From the NCBI GenBank assembly GCA_947450695.1, contig CANFWV010000012.1:1-63486 (forward strand): a stretch of DNA of 63,486 bases, given 5' to 3'. Shown here in pieces: positions 17,605 to 25,992 of this stretch. Both the position numbers and the translations under genes were made by a program. The number at the start of each line of letters is the position of its first letter. The stretch's first letter is position 1. The notes under the pieces are model-generated. The model made no database searches. It was not told the origin of the DNA and saw only the letters and a program-made list of their open reading frames with translations. The stretch comes from Comamonadaceae bacterium. Its GTDB lineage: Bacteria > Pseudomonadota > Gammaproteobacteria > Burkholderiales > Burkholderiaceae_C.

Positions 17605-18813
17605 TTAACGCTGAATATTGCTTAGCGAAATTGGTGAATCGGCACGCCAAGCGCGCCAATCAGTTCGAACTTGGTCAGCGGGTCCCGCAACGATTTGCAA
17701 TTGGGCATGCAGAGGAAAGACCTGCCCAACACGCGCCAACACGGACGTCGCCGCGACCCCTGACGTCAAAATTTGCTGTGGAAAGCGCTGCGGGTCTGCC
17801 AGCAGCCATTCTTCTCCAGCCCGAACACCCGCCAAAGCGCCAGCATTGATGCTCAGCTCTGCGCCACGCACCGCAATCACGTCGGGTCGAACGGCTGCGC
17901 ATGAAAATTTTTTTTCCAAAGCTTGCGACCAAGGTTGAATGGCGACCCATGCTTTCTCTCGGACTGATGCGTCCAACTGCGGCCGGCTCCAAGCTTGTGT
18001 GGGTCTTGGAATCTCGATGTCTGCGCTGGCCTCATACAAGGGCTGAACCTGACCGCGTGCCAACACTGAAAAGTGAAGCTGAGCGATGACCGGTCGATGC
18101 CCAGAGATCGGTAGCATCTCAAAGAAACTATCGGCGCGAGTGAGCGGCAACGCCTTGGCCGGCTTGACACTGAGATACGCTTGCCAAGGCAACTGATCGG
18201 CGCTGGTGCCCACCAACACTCGCTCATAGCCCGTCCGTGCAGGAGCTGATCGTTCCAGCATGACCCACGCAGCGTCAGCGTTGCCAACCTGCTGCAACAC
18301 GGTGGCGGCAACTTGTCCCAGTGCCTGCGCCAACGGTGCCTGTTCAACCGACCATCCGCCGTCAATCGTCATGCGCAAACCCATCAAATGGCGCAAGGCG
18401 GGAGCATCGCCACAAGGCGGTACGGGTGAAAGATTGTCGCGAACAACATCTTTTCGGGTCGGAAGTTTCAGCTGAGCTTGTGGTTGACCCGTGCTGTCAC
18501 GCCGATAACTGAGCACCTGTACCCCGCGGACCTCCATCCCGGAACGAAAGCTGCTGCCCTCTCGTAGCACGCCCTGCCCGTCAATCCAAGTCAGGCTGTC
18601 TACATGGGTTGCGCCCTCGAGCGCGGCCTGAACCAAGCCTTGACGAATCGCCTCTAGCTTTTCTTCTCCGGTCAAGCCACTCTGGGTTGATTGAGCCCAA
18701 GCGGTGGCGACGACCGTCACCTGCAGCGCCAGCAAGCTGGTTCGAGAGAAACGCAACAAACACGCCAGGGATGGCCAACTGAACGCGGCAGCGAGGGCGT
18801 TGTGTCGACTCAC
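17605..18813 (-). CDS. flgT: Flagellar assembly protein FlgT (H-ring component)
   Basis: In Vibrio, FlgT forms the H ring around the flagellar base and helps hold the stator. This 402-residue protein has a signal peptide (SLLALQVTVVATAWAQS), an N-domain with ALEGATHVDSLTW, and a C-terminal domain with the typical LAGVRAGEEWLLADPQ. I prefer the GTG at 18813, six bases after GGAG; a TTG at 18861 overlapping flgP is the alternative. It follows flgP, the usual partner. Confidence 0.8.
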   Translation of the reverse strand: MSRHNALAAAFSWPSLACLLRFSRTSLLALQVTVVATAWAQSTQSGLTGEEKLEAIRQGLVQAALEGATHVDSLTWIDGQGVLREGSSFRSGMEVRGVQVLSYRRDSTGQPQAQLKLPTRKDVVRDNLSPVPPCGDAPALRHLMGLRMTIDGGWSVEQAPLAQALGQVAATVLQQVGNADAAWVMLERSAPARTGYERVLVGTSADQLPWQAYLSVKPAKALPLTRADSFFEMLPISGHRPVIAQLHFSVLARGQVQPLYEASADIEIPRPTQAWSRPQLDASVREKAWVAIQPWSQALEKKFSCAAVRPDVIAVRGAELSINAGALAGVRAGEEWLLADPQRFPQQILTSGVAATSVLARVGQVFPLHAQLQIVAGPADQVRTDWRAWRADSPISLSNIQR

Positions 18814-18857
18814 TTCAGGCTCCGTAGGGCAATTGATTCTGGTCACGCGATGTCGAA

Positions 18858-19388
18858 TCAACGACTTTTGCTGACCATTTGACCGAGGTACAGGGTGCGT
18901 AGATCTCGGACAACAGCCTTGTCTAAGGACAAGGTCGTTTCATACGTATCCTCTCCGGCTGGCGTGATGCTGACCAACACAGCCCCATAAATGACACCCT
19001 CCACACGGGTCCTGAAAGTGTCGTTCTGTACGGTCATGTCGGCCACGGTTGTCGTGGCATCTAGCTGCTGACCATAAACTTGCTCCGTCAAAGAGCGATA
19101 AGCATCGAGCTTCGATGCGCGGATAGCCAGCAAGCGCTGCTGCGCGGGGACGCGATGATTTTGCACACTGATGACCGCATAGCCAGTGGCAGTTAAGGTT
19201 TCGCGCTTTTCAACCAAAGGCGCGATCATCCCTGCATCGGCTGCTTTTTGAGCGGTCGTTTGTGCCGTGGGCGCTGATTCAGACTGAGCCAATATCGGGC
19301 CCTTACAACCAGACAAGGCAAACACAAGCGCAACCAGCATGAACGGCAAAGCCGACAGACGGGGGGTCCTAAAGCACAGGCGATTCAT
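18858..19388 (-). CDS. flgP: Flagellar outer-membrane lipoprotein FlgP
   Basis: The signal peptide ends in the lipobox ALSGC, and the rest matches the LPP20/FlgP family (ISVQNHRVPAQQRLLAIRAS, then KLDAYRSLTEQVYGQQLDA). FlgP forms part of the outer-membrane-associated basal ring with FlgT in Vibrio and a large disc in Campylobacter. I chose the ATG at 19388, eight bases after AAGGA, giving 176 residues. It is the first gene of a five-gene minus-strand operon behind a sigma-54-type promoter. FlgO, a frequent neighbour in Vibrio, is missing. Confidence 0.8.
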   Translation of the reverse strand: MNRLCFRTPRLSALPFMLVALVFALSGCKGPILAQSESAPTAQTTAQKAADAGMIAPLVEKRETLTATGYAVISVQNHRVPAQQRLLAIRASKLDAYRSLTEQVYGQQLDATTTVADMTVQNDTFRTRVEGVIYGAVLVSITPAGEDTYETTLSLDKAVVRDLRTLYLGQMVSKSR

Positions 19389-19441
19389 GGTCTTTTTCCT
19401 TGTCAAAAACGGTGGCGAGAAGCTTCAGTCCTTGTATCGGC

Positions 19442-19457
19442 AGCAATTCACCAACCT
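19442..19457 (-). promoter_or_regulatory. Probable sigma-54 promoter of the flgP operon
   Basis: On the minus strand AGGTTGGTGAATTGCT has GG-N10-GC and a perfect TTGCT at -12. The -24 flank is weak (TTGG in place of CACG). It is 54 bases from the flgP ATG and points toward it. Confidence 0.5.
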
Positions 19458-19590
19458 TGAGAGGCTTTGTTCAAGATGGCCCTAAAAAACCGTCTGAAGC
19501 GTTACACTTTGCATGCCAAATTAAATGTTAAATTAAGTAAAATTTTGAATATTAAGTTACGTATTCAGTAATTATCTAACTTAGACCAAC

Positions 19591-20751
19591 TTGCCTACCT
19601 TGGCCAATATCAAACATCCACCTTCGTATATCGGACAAAGCGCAGCAGCCAAGGCTGTACGCGACCTTGTTGCGCGGGTGGCCAACTCGAGCGCCACGGT
19701 GCTCATCACCGGTGAAAGTGGCACGGGCAAGGAACTTGTGGCCCGCGCACTCCACGACGACTCGGTTCGTAGCAACGGTAACTTCGTTCCCATCAATTGC
19801 GCGGCCATTCCCAAAGACTTGCTTGAAAGTGAGTTGTTCGGCCACCGCAAAGGTGCGTTTACTGGCGCCGTAGCAGACCGTGTCGGCCGTTTCGAACTCG
19901 CCCATGGGGGCACCATTTTTCTAGATGAGATCGGTGACTTGTCGCTGGACATGCAGGTCAAACTGCTCCGTGTCCTGCAAGAACGAACGATTGACCCGGT
20001 CGGAGGCTTGCGCCCGGTTCAGGTCAATGTGCGGGTGGTCGCCGCAACCCACCGGGACTTGGAAACCGAAATGCAGGCGGGGCGCTTTCGCGAAGATCTT
20101 TATTACCGCCTGAATGTGCTGCCGCTGCACACTTCACCCCTGCGTGACCGTCGTGAAGACGTTCCTGAGTTGTTGCGCTACTTTGCGACGCGATTTGCCA
20201 TGCCTGGCCGCCCGGCCGTGACCTTCACAGACGACTTTCTACAGGCCCTGCAGGACTACCACTGGCCCGGCAATGTCCGGGAGTTGTCTAATCTGGTGGA
20301 CCGGTTCAGCACGCTGTTTGAAAGTCAGTTACTGGCGTTGCGTACGATCACGCCCAATCTGTTGCCCCGTGGTTTGGCCGCAATCCAAGCCGAACGTTGC
20401 CCTGAACCTATTGCAGGGGATTTGCAGGCTGCCGTCCTGTCGGCGCACAACGCCATGGTTGAGGCAATCGATGAGGCCTCTGCAGAGGCTGAAGATGACA
20501 ACCAAGTTGAAGACATCATCATGTTGGCACAAGGGGCCATGCCCACCTTGCCAGCGGGCGGTGTCTCACTGAAAGACAGGTTGGCGGAAATTGAACGTGA
20601 CCTGATCTCTCAGGCGCTCTCGCGAACCGATGGGAATGTCTCGCAAACGGCTCGGCTCCTGAGCTTGCAGCGCACCACGCTGATTGAAAAAATTCACAAG
20701 TACGCCCTGCGCCCTACCCTCGCCACAGGGGAAATCATCGCCTCCACCTGA
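19591..20751 (+). CDS. Sigma-54-dependent flagellar activator without a receiver domain (FleQ/FlrC-like)
   Basis: An AAA+ sigma-54 activator: Walker A GESGTGKE (about residue 41), the sigma-54-contacting GAFTGA loop (about residue 90), Walker B IFLDEIGD, and [11 protein letters not shown]. It ends in a Fis-type helix-turn-helix ([20 protein letters not shown]). The AAA+ domain starts about ten residues in, so there is no receiver or other N-terminal sensor domain. The start is a TTG with no visible ribosome site; an in-frame TAG at 19582-19584 rules out an earlier start. About 75 strikingly AT-rich bases (19505-19580) precede it. It probably activates the sigma-54 promoters in this window. 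Confidence 0.85.
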   Translation: MPTLANIKHPPSYIGQSAAAKAVRDLVARVANSSATVLITGESGTGKELVARALHDDSVRSNGNFVPINCAAIPKDLLESELFGHRKGAFTGAVADRVGRFELAHGGTIFLDEIGDLSLDMQVKLLRVLQERTIDPVGGLRPVQVNVRVVAATHRDLETEMQAGRFREDLYYRLNVLPLHTSPLRDRREDVPELLRYFATRFAMPGRPAVTFTDDFLQALQDYHWPGNVRELSNLVDRFSTLFESQLLALRTITPNLLPRGLAAIQAERCPEPIAGDLQAAVLSAHNAMVEAIDEASAEAEDDNQVEDIIMLAQGAMPTLPAGGVSLKDRLAEIERDLISQALSRTDGNVSQTARLLSLQRTTLIEKIHKYALRPTLATGEIIAST

Positions 20752-20757
20752 GGCAGA

Positions 20758-21555
20758 TCAGGGCTTGTCAGCAGGCTGTGCTCGCGGGTATTGCAACATG
20801 CTGTCCCGCTTACGTGCTGCAGATGCAGCGGCGGCATTGGCTGACGCGTCAGCGTTTTGGCGTTCACGCTGTTGACGCGCCTGCGCCTCCAACTCACGGC
20901 GCACTGCGCCGCTGTCACCCAGTGCACCTTGCAAACCCTTCATCTGACTGGACAGCGTCGACAAGGCACCGGCCTGGGCTTTGAGTCGTGCATCCATGGC
21001 GGTGACCTGCTGGCTCATTGCTTGGGTTTTGATGTCGATTTGTTTGGCGGCTAGCTCCGGCATGCTCTCGGTACTTTTGATCGCTTCGTCTAGGCGTGCG
21101 TCGATTTTGACTTGCAGCGTGGCAATGGATTCTTGTTTAACCAACATGGCTTGCAAAGCCTCTTGAACCGCGCCCACCGACTCCATCGATGCATCCATCC
21201 CGACCACCCGTTTGCCCACCGCCAGAACCATGCTGTCAAGCTGGGTCACACGATCCTGAAGGCGCCAGGTTAAGGCCGCAAAAACACCGCCGGCCACCAG
21301 CATCAATGACCCGCTGACAAGGAGCAACACCATCGAAATTTTGCGCTGTGCATGGTAAGACGTCTGCAACTCCTTAGAAGCGAAGCGCAGCTGACCCGCG
21401 GCATCAGCGGCCAAACCCGCGGCACGGGTCGCCAATTCGCCCGAGTCCATGATGACCAGCCGCATGTCGGTCAATTCATCGTCCATCGGCAACGCAGTGA
21501 CGTCGGGTGCAACAGTGTCAGCGGCTTTGGCCGCTTGAGGGCTTGAGGTACTCAT
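20758..21555 (-). CDS. Unknown inner-membrane coiled-coil protein in the flhB operon
   Basis: I do not recognise this 265-residue protein. It has a soluble N-terminus of about 72 residues, one strong membrane helix (about 73-97, SMVLLLVSGSLMLVAGGVF), and a long predicted coiled coil (about 98-225) rich in Met, Gln and Ala. The tail is basic (AARKRDSMLQYPRAQP). It is the last gene of the operon that includes fliKLMNOPQR and flhB, and it converges with the sigma-54 activator six bases away. The layout would suit a structural or tethering role, but no function can be assigned. Confidence 0.6.
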   Translation of the reverse strand: MSTSSPQAAKAADTVAPDVTALPMDDELTDMRLVIMDSGELATRAAGLAADAAGQLRFASKELQTSYHAQRKISMVLLLVSGSLMLVAGGVFAALTWRLQDRVTQLDSMVLAVGKRVVGMDASMESVGAVQEALQAMLVKQESIATLQVKIDARLDEAIKSTESMPELAAKQIDIKTQAMSQQVTAMDARLKAQAGALSTLSSQMKGLQGALGDSGAVRRELEAQARQQRERQNADASANAAAASAARKRDSMLQYPRAQPADKP

Positions 21556-21599
21556 TTAGTTCTCCAGGGCTTACGCCATTCAATATCGTTTAGGAGGCA

Positions 21600-22283
21600 T
21601 CAGCTGCGCGCTGAAACCTGCAGCGCATCCAGCTTCGAGCGGACCTTGTCGTTTTCAATCTTGAGCTTGACCACGCGCGCAGGAAAATCCATTTGCAGCA
21701 TCGTCAACATGGTTTCAGACAGCTCCGGCGTGTCGGTCTCTGCCGCAACAGCCTGTTCAGTCACGGGCTCATCCGGTTCAGGCTCTGGTGCTGGCAGGTG
21801 GTGTTGAGCCATCGTTTCCGACACAGGGTCGGGCAGCGGAACGAAGCGATCTTGTTCTGAATGTTGGATCAGGGGCCCTTGCTCTGGGCGGGTGGACGGA
21901 AGGTCTTCAGGCACAAAGGCCACGGCGGATGTTTCTGGCAAGGTGTCTGGCAATAACGCCATATGCTCGTTTTCCACGGGCAGATCGTCGATCGCTTCAG
22001 CGACGTGACCGGTGCCGACTGCAGCGGGTGCCAAAGCGACGCCTTCATCGAGTTGTCGCTTGAATGAGGGCTGTGCTTCAGCTGACCACGTCTGCTCGGC
22101 TTCTGGCACGAGCACACGTTTTTCTTCTTCCGCAAACTCATTGATGGTCTCTTCTGCGCTGGCTAGCACTTTGCGGACCGTTGCTTCCTGAGCCGTGGCT
22201 TTCTTGCCGACAGCAACATTCGTTCCCTCCGGCATCGAGACTTGGTGGGGCGTGTCGTTTCTGATCAGATTGGGTTCGCTCAT
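21600..22283 (-). CDS. Unknown acidic, largely disordered protein in the flhB operon
   Basis: I do not recognise this 227-residue protein. It is acidic and Pro/Glu-rich over most of its length, with no signal peptide or membrane segment. It ends in a short likely helical segment (FPARVVKLKIENDKVRSKLD). Its start overlaps the stop of the DamX-like gene (ATGA) and it lies 44 bases before the coiled-coil membrane protein. It may be a cytoplasmic linker between the other two; this is only inference. Confidence 0.55.
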   Translation of the reverse strand: MSEPNLIRNDTPHQVSMPEGTNVAVGKKATAQEATVRKVLASAEETINEFAEEEKRVLVPEAEQTWSAEAQPSFKRQLDEGVALAPAAVGTGHVAEAIDDLPVENEHMALLPDTLPETSAVAFVPEDLPSTRPEQGPLIQHSEQDRFVPLPDPVSETMAQHHLPAPEPEPDEPVTEQAVAAETDTPELSETMLTMLQMDFPARVVKLKIENDKVRSKLDALQVSARS

Positions 22284-23746
22284 CGGGTGGACTCCTGCAG
22301 CTGGCCGGCTGCCGCCGGCTCTGGATTAAATTGTTCGCGTACCGACCTTGCGGTCCTCACCCATGCGCCGGCTGGTTTGCCGCGCGCACTGCCGGACTCT
22401 GTGGCCAGCGCACGTGTTGTAAACGGCCCCGACAGCACGACGAAGTAAGCTAACTTGGCACCTGGTCGATAGACGGCAACAATGCGCGCTTTGAGCAATG
22501 CGGGAATTCCTTTTTTCCAAGCTTCGGCAGCTTGGTAAGTCGGCATAGCGGCATACTGCACAACAAAATCGCCAGCGGGCATGGCGTTGACCCATGCTTG
22601 ATCTGCCAAGGCTTGCGCAGCGGGCTCAATGATGCCAACGACTGGCGTGAGCACATCAGCCGCAGCAACCTCGGGCAAAGGAAGTGGTTCGGCGGCCGGG
22701 ACCGGCTCAGCTGTCACCACCGGAGCGGGTTCAGCCGCCGGGGCCGCTGGGACTGGTGCAGGTACGGGTAATGCTGCTGGCGGCGGGCTGGCATATTTCG
22801 CCGTGAGACTGGCCCAGCGCTGAGCCAGTTCGTCACGGTCGATGGTGAACACAGTGGGGTGAAGCCATGCGGTGACACCGACAGAGAGACTCGCCAGCAC
22901 GAGGATGGACAACACCCACCGCCAGATAGCGGGGCGAGCGCGGGCACTGAGCTCCCGACGGTCACGGGTGGTGGTTTTGCTCCCAGGGTCTTTTTTAGCG
23001 GACCGCCCTTTCGCCCGGCCCTTGTCTGCGCCGCCCGAAAAAGTAAAGACGTCAGTCGAGACGGGCGCATGCGCCAACGGCGACTGAAAACCCAGGGGGT
23101 CAATGCCCGCCGGATCGGCCTCAGCAGGGGCACCCGGCAGGGGTGCCTCGAGTTTTTTAAGCAAGGTTTTGACAGCGCCTTCGCAGCCGTCTTCCCGCCC
23201 CTGCACCAACATCACAGCGGCTTGCTCGGGGGTCGGCGCTTCAATGTCCCAGCGCAGCATCCGTCGGTCAAAGGAATCAAACACCTTGCGACTTTGCACG
23301 CTGGTGCCCAGCAACAGCACGATGCGGATATTCGCCCCGGGGAAGTTTTGCACCAGTCGGGCCAGCAACTTGACTTCATGGTCTGCCAGCGCGCCAGCGT
23401 CATGCACAATCCAAATCCGAGCCGGCGAGTCAAGCCCAGGCAGCTTCATGGCTTGCTGGACCGACTGCTCGGCTAGCACGTCATTGAAGCGGGTCAGCAT
23501 GGCCGCGGTGTCAGCCGGAAAGTAAACTTCCAGCGGACTCAATGGAGAGCTCTCACGCAGGCGGGCAATCAGCAGCCGGCTGTAGTGGTCGAGCGCAGCC
23601 TCGCGGTTGCTTGACAAAGCCAAGCTGCGGCCATCACGTACCAAGCCCGCGACACAGCCCTCAAGGCGGAAGCGATCTGCCGCCCGAAAAAATAGCGCAG
23701 GCAGTCCTACTTCCCCGGCGTTCAGGCTTGCCGCTAATTCATTCAT
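22280..23746 (-). CDS. DamX-like membrane protein: degenerate ATPase domain, one membrane helix, SPOR-like C-terminus
   Basis: The first 200 or so residues resemble the ExeA/DamX ATPase fold, but the Walker A position reads SSNREAAL and the Walker B position IWIVHDAG, so nucleotide hydrolysis is unlikely. A membrane helix (about 266-288, WRWVLSILVLASLSVGVTAW) is followed by a long Pro/Ala linker. The C-terminal region is SPOR-like (DFVVQYAAMPTYQAAEAWKK, then LAYFVVLSGPFTTRALA). SPOR domains bind denuded peptidoglycan. The ATG overlaps the flhB stop (ATGA) and the next gene overlaps its own stop, so it is co-translated with the export apparatus. DamX itself is a division protein; a flagellar role is inferred from position. 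Confidence 0.6.
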   Translation of the reverse strand: MNELAASLNAGEVGLPALFFRAADRFRLEGCVAGLVRDGRSLALSSNREAALDHYSRLLIARLRESSPLSPLEVYFPADTAAMLTRFNDVLAEQSVQQAMKLPGLDSPARIWIVHDAGALADHEVKLLARLVQNFPGANIRIVLLLGTSVQSRKVFDSFDRRMLRWDIEAPTPEQAAVMLVQGREDGCEGAVKTLLKKLEAPLPGAPAEADPAGIDPLGFQSPLAHAPVSTDVFTFSGGADKGRAKGRSAKKDPGSKTTTRDRRELSARARPAIWRWVLSILVLASLSVGVTAWLHPTVFTIDRDELAQRWASLTAKYASPPPAALPVPAPVPAAPAAEPAPVVTAEPVPAAEPLPLPEVAAADVLTPVVGIIEPAAQALADQAWVNAMPAGDFVVQYAAMPTYQAAEAWKKGIPALLKARIVAVYRPGAKLAYFVVLSGPFTTRALATESGSARGKPAGAWVRTARSVREQFNPEPAAAGQLQESTR

Positions 23747-24903
23747 GCTGGACGCTCCACAGGATTTTCAAGTTCACCCTTGGCATTGAAGCGCATGGAC
23801 GGCGGAATTTTGGGCTGTGGTCTGGCCATCGGTTGAACACCAGGACGCACTTGCGCCAAGCTAAAAACATAGGCGATGACCGGCGCGACGGCGTGATAAA
23901 GCGCCTCGGGGATCGACTTGTCGACATCCGTGGTGAAGTACAAAGCACGCGCCAATTGCGGCGACGCAAACATCTCGACGCCATGCTTTTTAGCTTCTGC
24001 GCGAATCAGCGCCGCCATGTGGTCGGCACCTTTGGCCAGCAAGATCGGGGCACCATCGGCCGTTGGGTCGTAAGACAGCGCAATCGCAAAGTGCTCTGGG
24101 TTGGTGATCACCACGTCAGCGTCTTTGACTTTTTGCATCATGCGGTTGTTCGCCATCTCGCGCTGACGACGCCTGATTTGCTGCTTGACTTCAGGACGAC
24201 CTTCCATGTCCTTCATCTCGTCTTTGATTTCTTGTTTGGTCATGCGCAAGCGCTTGATGTAAGACCATTTTTGGTAAGGCGCGTCAATCAAGGCGATCAA
24301 CACAAGACTGAGCGTGAGCCACAGTGCGGCTTGCGTGATCAATGCGCCAGCGCCCGCCAACGCGGGCTGCAGCTCCATGCTGCCAAGGTGAATCAGTTCT
24401 GTCATGTGGCGCTCCACAAGCACCCACAAAACACCCGCGACCAAGGTGAATTTACCCAGTGACTTGAGCAGCTCCACCGCAGCACGGGAACCGAACATAC
24501 GCTTGAAACCCTCAGCAGGGCTGAGCTTTGAAAACTGCGGCGCGACACTTTTCATCGAAAAGTGATAACCGCCGGTGACCCCAGATGCCAGAATCGCCAC
24601 CACAGCCGTGACAGCCATCAAAGGCAGCACCAACAGCAAGGCGTCAAGCAATTGACTGGCAAAAGTAGCGGGCAACAAGCTCGGCGTGTCCAGCGTCTTG
24701 CGGTCGAAGGTGAAACTCTTGACCAGCATGTCTGACAGACGCGATGCCCAGATGCCGCCGACCATCAGAATCGTCAGCACGGCGGCGATCATCACGGCGG
24801 CGGCGGGCAACTCGGTTGAACGAGCAACCTGGCCATCGTCACGCGCACGTTTGATCCGCCGCGCTGTGGGTTCTTCGGTGGGTTCTGAACCGCTATCGGA
24901 CAT
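23743..24903 (-). CDS. flhB: Flagellar export switch protein FlhB (NPEH variant)
   Basis: FlhB is the export-gate protein that switches substrate specificity. The 386-residue protein starts with DSGSEPTEEPTARRIKRARD, has four membrane helices and the cytoplasmic C-terminal domain. The autocleavage motif, normally NPTH, reads NPEH here (VVITNPEHFAIALSYDP); cleavage between N and P should still be possible, but the variant is worth noting. It lies 36 bases after fliR and overlaps the DamX-like gene by four bases. Confidence 0.95.
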   Translation of the reverse strand: MSDSGSEPTEEPTARRIKRARDDGQVARSTELPAAAVMIAAVLTILMVGGIWASRLSDMLVKSFTFDRKTLDTPSLLPATFASQLLDALLLVLPLMAVTAVVAILASGVTGGYHFSMKSVAPQFSKLSPAEGFKRMFGSRAAVELLKSLGKFTLVAGVLWVLVERHMTELIHLGSMELQPALAGAGALITQAALWLTLSLVLIALIDAPYQKWSYIKRLRMTKQEIKDEMKDMEGRPEVKQQIRRRQREMANNRMMQKVKDADVVITNPEHFAIALSYDPTADGAPILLAKGADHMAALIRAEAKKHGVEMFASPQLARALYFTTDVDKSIPEALYHAVAPVIAYVFSLAQVRPGVQPMARPQPKIPPSMRFNAKGELENPVERPA

Positions 24904-24939
24904 ATCGATTGAGATCCATCATGTTAAAAAATAAGGTGG

Positions 24940-25716
24940 TCATGGCAGACCCACCATCACGCGGATCTGCGTCAGCCCCTGCAACCAGAGCCATTGAATG
25001 CGACCGGCAATACTGGACAAAGACACCATCAGGACGAAAAAACCAGCGACGATGGTGGCCGGCAAGCCAACCGAAAAAATATTCAGACTGGGTGCGGCGC
25101 GGGTGACCACACCCAAGCCGATGCTAATGAAGAGCAACGTCACCATGACTGGCAACGCCGTCAGGACGGCGCCCAAAAATATCATGGAACTCCAACTCAC
25201 CAATTGCCCATAAGCCACTTGGTCAATCAACGAACGTCCGACCGGCAGACTAGAAAAGCTCTCCAACACCATCGCCAACAGCATGGCGTGACCGCCGAGG
25301 CTGACAAAAATTAAAGTCGAGAGGACGAGTAAAAATTGTGCAATGACGGGCACGTTGCCTAAGTTGGGGTCAATCAGGCTGGCCATCGACAGACCCATCG
25401 CGTTAGACACCGCCTGCCCGGCCACCACCACGGAGGCCGTGACGATTTGCAGCATCAACCCCATGAAAGCGCCGATCACCAATTGGTTCAGAATTTCAAG
25501 CAACCCTGGCGCTGAGAGCGGATCGATCACCGGCCAATCAAACATGGGATAGACCATCACCGACAACGCCAGGGCTAGCAAGACGCGGATGCGCACCGTC
25601 ACCGACTGCAATGAAAAAACAGGTGCCGCCAACAGCAACGCTGAGATCCGCAGCATCGGCCACAGGAACGCATAAAAGCGCTCAACGATCTCGATGGCTG
25701 AGACGTTCATGGTCAA
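24940..25716 (-). CDS. fliR: Flagellar export gate protein FliR
   Basis: A 258-residue hydrophobic protein with several membrane helices and typical FliR segments (IVERFYAFLWPMLRISALLL, then QIVTASVVVAGQAVSNAMGL). It forms the export gate with FliP and FliQ. Its start overlaps the fliQ stop by four bases. Confidence 0.95.
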   Translation of the reverse strand: MTMNVSAIEIVERFYAFLWPMLRISALLLAAPVFSLQSVTVRIRVLLALALSVMVYPMFDWPVIDPLSAPGLLEILNQLVIGAFMGLMLQIVTASVVVAGQAVSNAMGLSMASLIDPNLGNVPVIAQFLLVLSTLIFVSLGGHAMLLAMVLESFSSLPVGRSLIDQVAYGQLVSWSSMIFLGAVLTALPVMVTLLFISIGLGVVTRAAPSLNIFSVGLPATIVAGFFVLMVSLSSIAGRIQWLWLQGLTQIRVMVGLP

Positions 25717-25982
25717 GTGAAAAGCGTCGGGATGCGTAAAAAGATGCTGCGCGTGTAATCCACCATCATGGCGATCTGCCAGCCACCGACCACCGCCAGC
25801 GTCAACGCCATCGCGGCAAGCTTGGGAATAAAACTCAAGGTAGCTTCATTGACAGACGTGGCCGCCTGGATGATGCCCACCACCAAGCCGACAGCCAAGG
25901 CCATGCCGAGCAGCGGCGCCGAAATCAGCACAGTCATCCAGAGGGCCTGAGTGCCCAGTTCAACAACGGTAGAAGCGTCCAT
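25713..25982 (-). CDS. fliQ: Flagellar export gate protein FliQ
   Basis: From the ATG at 25982 this is an 89-residue protein with two membrane helices, exactly the family length. Motifs include ALWMTVLISAPLLGMALAVG and GIIQAATSVNEATLSFIPK. GAGGA sits seven bases before this ATG, which is why I prefer it to an in-frame start 24 bases earlier. It lies ten bases after fliP. Confidence 0.95.
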   Translation of the reverse strand: MDASTVVELGTQALWMTVLISAPLLGMALAVGLVVGIIQAATSVNEATLSFIPKLAAMALTLAVVGGWQIAMMVDYTRSIFLRIPTLFT

Positions 25983-25992
25983 ATGGGGTTCC

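Noticed and set aside
23542-24462. 306-codon plus-strand frame opposite flhB and the DamX-like gene
   Set aside because: Antisense to certain coding sequence; Arg/His-rich translation with no recognisable family.
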